Positions 1 through 5,574 of a stretch of DNA of 21,078 bases are shown here, in pieces (the first letter of the stretch is position 1; every line of letters begins with the position of its first letter). Position numbers and translations under genes: made by a program. This DNA comes from a virus, in the IMG/VR virus record IMGVR_UViG_3300046458_000055, positions 1 to 21,078 of that record, one strand, 5' to 3'. The notes beneath the pieces were generated by a model. That model had not been told where the DNA came from, ran no database searches, and saw nothing but the letters and a program-made list of their open reading frames with translations.

Positions 1-220
1 GGTACTCGCGGCCCGGCTTTTCAATAGCTGTCTTGCTACGTGATACCTGAGCTGCCAGTGAAGCTACCCGAGCGCGGCCCTTTGCAGTGGTCAGGTCAGG
101 GACTTCATTCACAGCCTGCTTAATCTGCTCAATGTACTGATCGAGACCATTCGGCACATAAACCGCCGGCGCTTGTTCCGGCTTAATTTCGAGTACTGCG
201 ATATCCGTTGTTTCGCTCAT
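1..220 (-). CDS. Phage early left-operon protein, N-terminal part
   Basis: This is a partial gene: 73 codons from an ATG at 218-220, running out of the window at base 1. The start is supported by an AGGAGAGG ribosome site at 223-230. The protein begins MSETTDIAVLEIKPEQAP and continues with a helical region containing TAKGRARVASLAAQVSRSKTA, a pattern I associate with uncharacterised coiled-coil phage proteins encoded next to recombination genes in pL operons. That association is from memory, not from a search. It lies downstream of N and of an intrinsic terminator, so it should be expressed early and need N antitermination. Function unknown. Confidence 0.75.
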   Translation of the reverse strand, partial: MSETTDIAVLEIKPEQAPAVYVPNGLDQYIEQIKQAVNEVPDLTTAKGRARVASLAAQVSRSKTAIEKPGREY

Positions 221-239
221 ATTCCTCTCCTGTGGGCAT

Positions 240-261
240 AAAAAAGGCCTCCGGAGAGGCC
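240..261 (-). terminator. Intrinsic terminator in left operon
   Basis: Read on the minus strand, GGCCTC-TCCG-GAGGCC (246-261) forms a 6-bp GC-rich stem and tetraloop followed by a run of six T. It ends the transcript of the 367-642 gene region and sits just before the next gene's ribosome site. Being inside the pL operon, it is a natural target for N-dependent readthrough. Confidence 0.8.
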
Positions 262-278
262 AAGCTGAACAATAACGG

Positions 279-352
279 CCAACGCCACCTTGTCTAAAGC
301 GCGTTGGTTGATGACTGGGCGCCATCGTCGAGCTGAATCAGTGAATCAGCTC
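279..352 (-). other. Structured 3' untranslated region with two hairpins
   Basis: Two inverted repeats precede the terminator: GAGCTGA/TCAGCTC (arms 330-336 and 346-352) and CCAACGC/GCGTTGG (279-285 and 301-307). With the terminator stem this gives three consecutive hairpins in about 115 nt with no credible gene. It could be a structured mRNA tail or a small RNA. I see no clear promoter for an independent transcript. Confidence 0.4.
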
Positions 353-366
353 TGCGATGCATCCAG

Positions 367-642
367 TTACTTGCCTAGCGCCTTAGCTATGGCTGCGCGG
401 GCTTTTTCCTGCCATGCCACCGAGTGAGAACCCGTTACCCCAAGGTTGGCTGTTATGACTAAATCAAGTAGTTCAGGAGCTGCTGCAAATAGGGGTCCGT
501 TTGAGAAATCTTCCTCTACGCTGGTCATGTAAGAACCGACAACGCAGACAACATCACCATTATCAGCAACTACCACCTGCCCACCGTCACCATCATCTTC
601 ATCGAATATCCACGGCCCCGGCGTACCTTTAAACTCGCTCAT
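367..642 (-). CDS. Small phage protein with TPGPW motif
   Basis: A 91-residue acidic protein starting MSEFKGTPGPW. The motif TPGPW near the N terminus, a central V-V-DNGDVVC strand region and a C-terminal APELLDLV...ARAAIAKALG helix are typical of a common uncharacterised family of small proteins in enterobacterial phages (recalled, not searched). The ATG at 640-642 is preferred over an in-frame TTG at 657 because it is preceded by GAGAGGTGGAAGG. The start lies inside the end of the 54-codon gene at 629-793, an overlap of 14 bases, so translation is probably coupled. No catalytic motif is visible and function is unknown. Confidence 0.75.
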   Translation of the reverse strand: MSEFKGTPGPWIFDEDDGDGGQVVVADNGDVVCVVGSYMTSVEEDFSNGPLFAAAPELLDLVITANLGVTGSHSVAWQEKARAAIAKALGK

Positions 643-793
643 CCTTCCACCTCTCAAACTGGTCTTTGTTCATCTGCTGGCTGATTACCTTGCCTGCAAA
701 TACCCCTTTACCTTCTGTTAAATCAGCGCGCCAATGACAGCCACAGGCCATCTGTGTGACGCGCCATTTACCGTCTTTGCGGTCGACTATCAT
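629..793 (-). CDS. 54-residue early phage protein
   Basis: A short gene running from an ATG at 791-793 to a TAA at 629-631. It has a CGGAG ribosome site about 7 bases before the start. The protein starts MIVDRKDGKWRVTQMACGCHW, includes a CxC (Cys-Gly-Cys) followed by His, which might bind metal, and ends QFERWKDERV. Its 3' end overlaps the start of the TPGPW gene by 14 bases. The good ribosome site, the overlap with the next gene, and the terminator directly upstream that separates it from the 836-1366 gene support it as real. Function is unknown. Confidence 0.65.
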   Translation of the reverse strand: MIVDRKDGKWRVTQMACGCHWRADLTEGKGVFAGKVISQQMNKDQFERWKDERV

Positions 794-809
794 GGTGTGC
801 TCCGGGCAT

Positions 810-833
810 AAAAAAGGCCGCCTGGTGGCAGCC
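810..833 (-). terminator. Intrinsic terminator after the 836-1366 gene
   Basis: On the minus strand GGCTGCC-ACCA-GGCGGCC (816-833) forms a 7-bp stem with one G-T pair, followed by six T. It begins three bases past the stop codon of the 836-1366 gene. The 16 bases at its T-run side, GGGCATAAAAAAGGCC at 804-819, recur exactly at 234-249 beside the other left-operon terminator. Both are expected N-readthrough sites. Confidence 0.85.
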
Positions 834-835
834 TG

Positions 836-1366
836 TTAGTGAAATCTCACGCACCCGTTGTTGGATGCCATATCAAATGCAGCCCTCCAGTACTGATAGT
901 TTTGGTAAAAGTCACCGCCTTCCTTTTTGGCTTTTGCGTCAAAGTCAGCAAAGTCCCTTGCCAGTTTCTCGCTAACTTTCGTACCAATTACACCCTCGCA
1001 ATCACTGAAGTTTATCAACTCATAAAAAGGGCCATTACCGGCAGCTAATGCTCCTGCAAAGTGGCAACTTTCAACACGTCCGTATTGAATTTGTTCCGCC
1101 AGGAGATAACCGGCAATATCAGCCAGTTTGTCCCGCCACCAGTAATGACCTCCATATCCAATGCCATGGCCAGTGCAATCTTCGTATGAATAGACTGCAC
1201 CAGTTTCAATTTCATCTGCGCGACCCGTGAAGTCTGGGTTAACCCATGGTGTGAACCATTCGCTATCACACGGCAATTCTTCGCGAGTTTTATTGTCGAT
1301 AGCTTCACCGTCGTCATTGATGAACGCATCCAGCTTCTTAATGCCCCTATAAGAGGAATGCTGCAT
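836..1366 (-). CDS. Hypothetical early left-operon protein
   Basis: A 176-residue soluble protein starting MQHSSYRGIKKLDAF. The central part is rich in Gly, Tyr and Trp (GHGIGYGGHYWWRDK) and the protein has several Cys and His, but no motif I can tie to a function. It follows N in the pL operon. Its ATG lies inside the N reading frame, at the base after the conserved N tail begins, and there is only a weak AGAAGA ribosome-site candidate, so translation may depend on ribosomes finishing or passing through N. In this frame a TAA lies 14 codons upstream of the ATG with no other standard start between, so the start is well fixed. It is the convincing frame where it overlaps the N frame extension. 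Confidence 0.65.
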   Translation of the reverse strand: MQHSSYRGIKKLDAFINDDGEAIDNKTREELPCDSEWFTPWVNPDFTGRADEIETGAVYSYEDCTGHGIGYGGHYWWRDKLADIAGYLLAEQIQYGRVESCHFAGALAAGNGPFYELINFSDCEGVIGTKVSEKLARDFADFDAKAKKEGGDFYQNYQYWRAAFDMASNNGCVRFH

Positions 1367-1605
1367 CCGCGCATCTTCTGGCGGGCATTCGTTAGCTGTC
1401 CGTAAGGGTTATTCACCTTCCGGTACTCAGGATTCTCGCGAGTCACAAACTCAGGATCAGGCTTACTACGCACTCCAGGTGCTGTTACTGCTCTCAGAAC
1501 CCGGTCAGTGCAGCCAGTCACTGATGTATTGCGCTCAGCTGCACGTTTAGCCCTGCGGCGATTTCTGGCGTTATCAGAGGCCAGATAGGTCATTACGATT
1601 GTCAT
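1045..1605 (-). CDS. N: N-type transcription antiterminator with long frame extension
   Basis: First gene of the pL transcript with a recognisable product. The arginine-rich segment DNARNRRRAKRAAERN (residues 11-26) matches the boxB-binding helix of P22/lambda N proteins, and NARQKMRGCSIPLI (73-86) closely matches the end of lambda N (SGRQKIKGKSIPLI). N binds the nut RNA with host Nus factors and makes RNA polymerase pass terminators. The start is the ATG at 1603-1605 after GGAGG; an ATG four codons later is possible. Lambda N stops directly after SIPLI, which here would be base 1348, but this frame stays open for 100 more residues to base 1045, overlapping the 836-1366 gene in another frame. 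The extension looks like a shadow of that gene and may or may not be functional. Identity of residues 1-86 is firm. Confidence 0.8.
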   Translation of the reverse strand: MTIVMTYLASDNARNRRRAKRAAERNTSVTGCTDRVLRAVTAPGVRSKPDPEFVTRENPEYRKVNNPYGQLTNARQKMRGCSIPLIGALRSWMRSSMTTVKLSTIKLAKNCRVIANGSHHGLTQTSRVAQMKLKLVQSIHTKIALAMALDMEVITGGGTNWLILPVISWRNKFNTDVLKVATLQEH

Positions 1606-1855
1606 ACTTACCTCCGGTAATTGGCTTAGGTGATTGGATGGCCGGCGCTGATCTCCGGCTTAGGGCTTCCACCTTTTCATGACGAGTTTGAGACCGTGGA
1701 GCGTCTTCCTCAGTGCGGTTGCCCGCCACCAGTAAACTGGCGTTCTGTGGTCCATCGTCTTTTCAGAATCGCGTCTTAACCAGATCGGGATACAGGCACG
1801 TACTCTGAGTGCAGCAACTGCACATTCATCCAATCCCAAAGCCAACTTCACTTTG
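1606..1855 (-). other. Untranslated N leader between nutL and N
   Basis: About 250 bases of pL leader RNA. It contains a GCCGG/CCGGC inverted repeat near 1635-1655 and a repeated CCTAAGCC. Lambda has an RNase III-cut hairpin in the equivalent place, and this may be similar. A 75-codon open frame (1660-1887) crosses the region but starts inside nutL without a ribosome site, so I do not treat it as a gene. Confidence 0.4.
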
Positions 1856-1902
1856 GTTCCCCGCATTTCGGCGGGAACAAACCCCATCAATGTTAAAGAG
1901 CA
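1856..1902 (-). promoter_or_regulatory. nutL: boxA and boxB antitermination site
   Basis: On the minus strand, TGCTCTTTAACA (1891-1902) is identical to the boxA I recall from enterobacterial rRNA operons. Twelve bases further is the boxB hairpin (1856-1878): arms GTTCCCGC and GCGGGGAAC around the hexaloop CGAAAT, with one bulged G. It lies 34 bases past the expected pL start and upstream of N, as in lambda. The same loop recurs in nutR at 5463-5484, which strengthens both calls. Confidence 0.85.
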
Positions 1903-1942
1903 TCGGCTTCCTGCCGGTCAGTGCGTCCTGCTGATGGTATAA

Positions 1943-1971
1943 AGAATACTATCGGTATTTATTATTGTAAA
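1943..1971 (-). promoter_or_regulatory. pL promoter
   Basis: TTTACA (1966-1971) and TATTCT (1943-1948) are separated by 17 bases on the minus strand. The -10 overlaps operator oL1 and the -35 overlaps oL2, so repressor binding should block it. The design mirrors pR (TTTACT-17-TATTCT). Transcription should start near 1936. Confidence 0.85.
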
Positions 1972-2029
1972 TACTGCGGGTATTTATTGTTGATGTAAAT
2001 CTAAGATGTTTATGAATATTAAGGGTATT
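1945..2029. promoter_or_regulatory. oL: three CI/Cro operators
   Basis: Three 15-bp near-palindromes of the form AATAC-N5-GTATT: AATACTATCGGTATT (1945-1959), AATACTGCGGGTATT (1970-1984) and AATATTAAGGGTATT (2015-2029). Centre spacing is 25 and 45 bases. They match the oR sites in half-site and length, so the same CI and Cro should bind both regions. Confidence 0.85.
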
Positions 2030-2100
2030 TATTTTTTATTCCGCAGGAAGACGGCATCTCATGGAAGGTTTTGAGCGGGGTTCAACTGAAATGCAGGCAC

Positions 2101-2124
2101 AAAAAACCCGGCGCGGAGGCCGGG
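2101..2124 (-). terminator. Terminator of the immunity operon
   Basis: On the minus strand CCCGGC-CTCCGC-GCCGGG is followed by six T. It lies 18 bases after the 32-codon gene and about 70 bases before oL/pL, which is where lambda ends the cI-rexA-rexB transcript. It should insulate pL from lysogenic transcription. Confidence 0.9.
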
Positions 2125-2141
2125 CTGTGTGAAGGGGGATG

Positions 2142-2240
2142 TTAGCTCTTATGCTTAGATTCGTTGATAAGCATGATGAGCTTTTTCCTTTCTTCTTGAC
2201 TAAGTTTAGTTACAGGTTTTGTAGGCAGTTTATCTTTCAT
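2142..2240 (-). CDS. 32-residue basic peptide downstream of SIR2 gene
   Basis: An ATG at 2238-2240 with a consensus AGGAG ribosome site 6 bases before it opens a 32-codon frame ending in TAA at 2142-2144. The peptide, MKDKLPTKPVTKLSQEERKK then LIMLINESKHKS, is highly basic with a likely amphipathic C-terminal helix and no membrane segment. It is the last gene before the immunity terminator and has the same direction as cI and the SIR2 gene, about 107 bases after the SIR2 stop. It may be a partner or regulator of that gene, or an unrelated small regulatory peptide. I do not recognise the family. Confidence 0.6.
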   Translation of the reverse strand: MKDKLPTKPVTKLSQEERKKLIMLINESKHKS

Positions 2241-2347
2241 ACAAATCTCCTTAATGGTGAGTGCGGAACAATGCTACGAAACTTGCTCATCAGTATGATG
2301 TTGTCACTATGGCATAGCCTCAACAGGTACGCTAGCTGATATACTCA
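2241..2347 (-). other. Spacer between SIR2 gene and 32-codon gene
   Basis: No gene is seen. It holds an 11-bp palindrome CTATGGCATAG and the ribosome site of the 32-codon gene. I looked for a minus-strand promoter and found only poor matches, so cotranscription with the SIR2 gene is the simpler reading. Confidence 0.4.
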
Positions 2348-4249
2348 TTAATGATGAACAGAAGCATCGGAAGATTCTTGTAGATCAATAGCATCTTCGT
2401 TTGCTACTGCATCTAAAATAATACTGCTCGTTTTATCTTCACAATCCTCGAGCTCATCATTTTCATGAGGATCATCTGATGCTTCAACATAATCTCTCAT
2501 TATAGCCAATTCCAAGATATATTCTCTCACGGATTCTGACATGTAGTTAAATATTGGCATCTCACCTGAAATTGTAGTAATTATTTGTGATTCATCTAAA
2601 AATTCTATGCAGGTGATAGCCTTATTGTCATCACCTAATAAGATTGCGAATCCAAATGCAAGCCAGTGTTCACCCGCAGCAATTGCCTTATCAAACTCTT
2701 CGGATAATTGAATTTTCAATTCCTCTGTTATTTCTTGTTCTTGAATCTTCAAAAGTAACGCATTGTTTATTATTGCAAAGGAATTTATTTTTGCTGGAAG
2801 TGAATGTTCTCTCATTAACTTCAATATATATTCTGCTGTTTGGTAATCTTTATTTGACATAAAGTCAACGACTAAAGAAATTAATCTATTACCATCTTTG
2901 TTGTCAATGAAAAGTAAGCTATTTATCATTGGTATAAAGTTTGATATTGCATCTTTTAATTCATCATTTTCATCACTGTTTCTTTCAATCATTAACAATG
3001 AACGCAGATATAATGTTAATGACTCAATACTGAAGTGTGCCTTTAAGGAACGCTCAGCATAATCTTTAGCTTTATGAAAATCTTCTTTATGAAAAGCCGA
3101 GTTAGCAAGCAAAATATTCGGCATGCTATAAATGTGAATGTCTTTGCCATTTTTTAAAAATTCAGTTTCTTTTAACATAGTAGATAATGCTGATTGTGCA
3201 TCTTCTGAATCAATATCTGTGCTGAATTGATTCATTTTAGCCCTTAAGCTTGTAATGAACTCTTTTGCAGAATTAATGTGAACTACATGTTCAGAAAGAA
3301 GTTTCATGTCTTTTTTAATGTATTCTGACTTTATATCATCATCTTCAAGGCCAGAAAAATATCTATCAAGCTTAGTTGATAAAGCCGAGTACGGGTCTGA
3401 AACTTCTTCCTGAAGGTTGAATCCAATGGAATGGTGAATTTCAGCCATTGCCTCATCAAATCCTTCTATTTCAATAAGATGGAACCTTGAGAAACGAGCG
3501 AGATTTTTCAGTTCTTCTGGGAGTTGTTCAAAAGTATTGCCTTTCCTGATGCACCAATAAATACCATGAGGGAAACTATTTTCAGAGTGAAGAAGTGTAT
3601 TAAGAGTATCCATTATTGAACGATCATTACCAGCATAACCCATAACGATCATTCCAAATTCCGTTGCGTACTGTTTGAATTTAGTGCGCATATTATCTTC
3701 AAGAGACTCAAGCTCTCTAATTGTATTTTTCAGATCGTCAAACAAAAAATCACCATGCAACTTTACTATCTTCGGCCTATTTGATGTTAATCTTATATTT
3801 TTTATACTTGAGTCATGGGCGCATACTACCGGCCTTAAGTTGTTAGAAAATGTATAACAGGCTTCATTTATTAAATCATCAAAATTAGTAGTAAAAACCG
3901 TATTGAAGGTTTTCTCTTTCAGTAAATTAACTAAATATACATACCCCCATGAAGGGTTGCTGTTTACTATGCATCTTTCGATATATTCTCTTCGTTGAGT
4001 AGGTTGGTCATACAACTTTTCAAATAGTTCGGAATATTCATTACCCTTTTCTAACCACGGTTCTAACTTAAGTTTTTCTAGCCCATACATATCAATGTAT
4101 GATGCCTTCCATTCCTCAATCATTTCTTTAGCGCTTTTTATTCCGCTAGTTATACTAGCACCTGCACCTAGAAATAAAGTGAAATTTGGGTGGTGTTCTT
4201 TAGTGGTTTTTAGGATATTTATTAAGTGTTTAAGAGGTTTGATGTTCAT
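2348..4249 (-). CDS. SIR2-domain protein in the rexAB position, candidate phage defence gene
   Basis: A 633-residue protein with an N-terminal SIR2 (sirtuin-like NAD-binding/NADase) domain: FLGAGAS (26-32), TTNFDDL (120-126, with the conserved Asn and Asp), KLHGD (163-167, catalytic-type His165) and VMGYAGNDRS (202-211). The rest, about 230-600, is helical with repeat-like stretches (HKAKDYAERSLKAH) suggestive of TPR-type sensor regions, and it ends in an acidic tail. SIR2 domains joined to large helical regions are known from anti-phage systems that deplete NAD+. The gene is much more AT-rich than the phage around it and lies between cI and the immunity terminator, exactly where lambda has the exclusion genes rexAB. 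The ATG at 4249 is the first in frame; its ribosome site is weak. An in-frame TTG at 4342 would add a poorly conserved-looking hydrophobic extension. Function as defence is inference. Confidence 0.85.
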   Translation of the reverse strand: MNIKPLKHLINILKTTKEHHPNFTLFLGAGASITSGIKSAKEMIEEWKASYIDMYGLEKLKLEPWLEKGNEYSELFEKLYDQPTQRREYIERCIVNSNPSWGYVYLVNLLKEKTFNTVFTTNFDDLINEACYTFSNNLRPVVCAHDSSIKNIRLTSNRPKIVKLHGDFLFDDLKNTIRELESLEDNMRTKFKQYATEFGMIVMGYAGNDRSIMDTLNTLLHSENSFPHGIYWCIRKGNTFEQLPEELKNLARFSRFHLIEIEGFDEAMAEIHHSIGFNLQEEVSDPYSALSTKLDRYFSGLEDDDIKSEYIKKDMKLLSEHVVHINSAKEFITSLRAKMNQFSTDIDSEDAQSALSTMLKETEFLKNGKDIHIYSMPNILLANSAFHKEDFHKAKDYAERSLKAHFSIESLTLYLRSLLMIERNSDENDELKDAISNFIPMINSLLFIDNKDGNRLISLVVDFMSNKDYQTAEYILKLMREHSLPAKINSFAIINNALLLKIQEQEITEELKIQLSEEFDKAIAAGEHWLAFGFAILLGDDNKAITCIEFLDESQIITTISGEMPIFNYMSESVREYILELAIMRDYVEASDDPHENDELEDCEDKTSSIILDAVANEDAIDLQESSDASVHH

Positions 4250-4428
4250 GCATATTAACCCGTATAGTAACTTTATAATTAAACTTCTAATGTTTATTTT
4301 AGTGGCTAAAAAACTTATTAAGTGATGTGCAAAGGAAATCAAAATTTATAATGTTAATCGGCAGGATCAAAAAAAACTTTAACCCTGTCAATCACATTTA
4401 GGTTCATCAATTTTATGAGTGTTAACTG
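4250..4428 (-). other. Spacer between cI and the SIR2 gene
   Basis: An AT-rich 179-base spacer with no gene. A TTGACA lies at 4386-4391 on the minus strand but has no good -10 at 16-18 bases. TATAAA near 4345-4350 has only weak -35 candidates. A GTTAAC-type dyad lies near 4421-4434 over the cI stop. The SIR2 gene may be read from pRM/pRE through cI, from a weak local promoter, or both. Confidence 0.4.
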
Positions 4429-5139
4429 TTAAACCAGCCTAAGCTTCGTCTCAACACCCACACCGATGATCCTGCAATTACCGTTGACTGGCGTCATCGG
4501 CCAGGCTGGATTCAGCCCCTTCAAATACTTCTGGCTGCCATCGAAAATCAGGCGCTTAAAAGTAGCCTCGTTCGAATCGGACAGCTTAGCGATTACCAAG
4601 CTGTTATTGATTGCATCACGACCGGTATCGAAGAGGACGAACGTTCCCTCTGGAATGCTCAGGCCGGCAGGTGCTGTCATGGAGTCACCCTCCACCTCAA
4701 GCCAGAACGCATCGCCCTGAATATGAGCGTCAGACTCTAGCCACAGGTCTATATCCTTCAGGGTGTAGGCTTCACATGCCTCCGCCCAAGCTCCCGCCTG
4801 AACCTTGCTAAGGACTGGGTATTTTTTTCCTGGGCTATAAGGTCGGTACCCGGATACATTTGCATCAACCGTGGCAGCATAGCGGCCTACTTCAGCAGCT
4901 AGAGTAGGGCTTATTTCGGATACTTGAGCATTCAAAATTCTGGCGAACGCCGTTACCGTTGGCACGTTCAATCCAATCCTTCCGTTCAAGTAATGGCCCA
5001 CAGCACCTTGAGAAATCCCCATCTCATCAGCGATCGTGTACTGGGTTACCCCTAATTGCTTTTTCTTGGACTCATACAAAGCCTTCAGGCGCTTAGCGTC
5101 TTCAAGTTGGGTTGCAGTCAGATTTTTTTTGTTTTCCAT
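4429..5139 (-). CDS. cI: CI repressor
   Basis: A 236-residue lambda CI relative. The N-terminal helix-turn-helix domain (about 5-75) starts ENKKNLTATQLEDAKRLKAL, close to lambda's start, with recognition region MGISQGAVGHY. The C-terminal LexA/S24-type self-cleavage domain has the Ala115-Gly116 cleavage site in VQAGAW, nucleophile Ser153 in EGDSMTAP and Lys195 in TFKRL. It should bind the oL/oR operators, hold the lysogenic state and be cut on RecA activation. The ATG at 5139 coincides with the expected pRM start point, so the message is probably leaderless as in lambda; a GTG two codons upstream is the alternative. Confidence 0.97.
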   Translation of the reverse strand: MENKKNLTATQLEDAKRLKALYESKKKQLGVTQYTIADEMGISQGAVGHYLNGRIGLNVPTVTAFARILNAQVSEISPTLAAEVGRYAATVDANVSGYRPYSPGKKYPVLSKVQAGAWAEACEAYTLKDIDLWLESDAHIQGDAFWLEVEGDSMTAPAGLSIPEGTFVLFDTGRDAINNSLVIAKLSDSNEATFKRLIFDGSQKYLKGLNPAWPMTPVNGNCRIIGVGVETKLRLV

Positions 5140-5145
5140 AATCAC

Positions 5146-5174
5146 ATTCTAATACCAACAGTAATCAATAATGA
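5146..5174 (-). promoter_or_regulatory. pRM promoter
   Basis: On the minus strand a TAGAAT -10 (5146-5151) is 17 bases from a poor -35, TCATTA (5169-5174). The -35 abuts operator oR2 (5175-5189), the lambda arrangement in which CI at oR2 touches polymerase and activates its own gene. The expected start falls on the cI ATG. Confidence 0.75.
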
Positions 5175-5214
5175 AATACCCCAGATATTTACTTGTATAA
5201 ATACTTGTAGTATT
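5151..5214. promoter_or_regulatory. oR: three CI/Cro operators
   Basis: oR3 AATACCAACAGTAAT (5151-5165), oR2 AATACCCCAGATATT (5175-5189) and oR1 AATACTTGTAGTATT (5200-5214, perfect arms). Centres are 24 and 25 bases apart. oR1 is the most symmetric and overlaps the pR -10; oR3 overlaps the pRM -10. Confidence 0.9.
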
Positions 5215-5216
5215 CT
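5188..5216 (+). promoter_or_regulatory. pR promoter
   Basis: TTTACT (5188-5193), 17-base spacer, TATTCT (5211-5216). The promoter covers oR1 and touches oR2 and drives cro, cII and the replication genes. Transcription should begin near 5223. Confidence 0.85.
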
Positions 5217-5244
5217 TTTGGTTGTGAATCCCAAGGAGTGATTT

Positions 5245-5433
5245 ATGAATCGAATGACTTTAGAGGATTACGCAAAGATTCACGGCCAAGCCAAGGCTGC
5301 TAAGGATTTCGGCGTTATCCAATGTGCGATTAGTAAGGCCATTCGCACAGGCCGCAATATATTTGTGACTATCGGCAAAGATGGTGTTGTTAAGGGGGAA
5401 GAGCTGAAACCTTTCCCAAGCACCAAGAAGTAA
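5245..5433 (+). CDS. cro: Cro repressor
   Basis: A 62-residue protein that aligns along its length with lambda Cro: [20 protein letters not shown], the helix-turn-helix [20 protein letters not shown] (about 15-34), then [20 protein letters not shown] and the PFPSTKK tail. Cro binds the same operators as CI and lowers cI and early transcription during lytic growth. AAGGAG precedes the ATG by 7 bases. It is the first gene of the pR transcript, divergent from cI. Confidence 0.97.
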   Translation: MNRMTLEDYAKIHGQAKAAKDFGVIQCAISKAIRTGRNIFVTIGKDGVVKGEELKPFPSTKK

Positions 5434-5440
5434 TCATCAC

Positions 5441-5484
5441 CGCTCCTTAAAACTTTGAAGCCGCTCCCACCGAAATGTCGGAGC
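5441..5484 (+). promoter_or_regulatory. nutR: boxA and boxB antitermination site
   Basis: BoxA CGCTCCTTAAAA (5441-5452) starts 7 bases after the cro stop codon. BoxB (5463-5484) has arms GCTCCCAC and GTCGGAGC with one C-C mismatch around the loop CGAAAT, identical to the nutL loop. Position between cro and cII is as in lambda. Confidence 0.85.
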
Positions 5485-5493
5485 AAAACCCAA

Positions 5494-5517
5494 GTGACTT
5501 GCTCACCGCAAAGTCAC
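5494..5517 (+). other. Hairpin between nutR and cII
   Basis: GTGACTT/AAGTCAC arms with a 10-base loop. It is followed by GAAAAAAC, not a T-run, so it is not a classic intrinsic terminator. It lies where lambda has the Rho-dependent tR1, and could be part of such a site. Confidence 0.4.
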
Positions 5518-5541
5518 GAAAAAACACAATCAACACGGAGA

Positions 5542-5574
5542 AGTATCGGATATGGAACACGCAAACAACAGCAA
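5542..5574 (-). promoter_or_regulatory. pRE, CII-activated promoter for cI
   Basis: On the minus strand TTGC-N6-TTGC (5561-5574), the CII recognition pattern, is followed after 13 bases by GATACT (5542-5547). Lambda pRE has the same pattern, the same 13-base interval, and the same position over the start of cII. It would make a cI message antisense to cro. Confidence 0.85.

Noticed and set aside
1660-1887. 75-codon minus-strand frame beginning MGFVPAEMRG
   Set aside because: It starts inside nutL, between boxA and boxB, with no ribosome site, and its composition is not convincing. The space fits an N leader.
4250-4342. N-terminal extension of the SIR2 gene from a TTG at 4342
   Set aside because: The 31 residues are AT-driven and precede a natural SIR2 N terminus. 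The first ATG is at 4249, although its ribosome site is weak.
4363-4391. Promoter from TTGACA at 4386-4391 on the minus strand
   Set aside because: At 17 bases the -10 would be GATCCT, and neighbouring spacings are no better.
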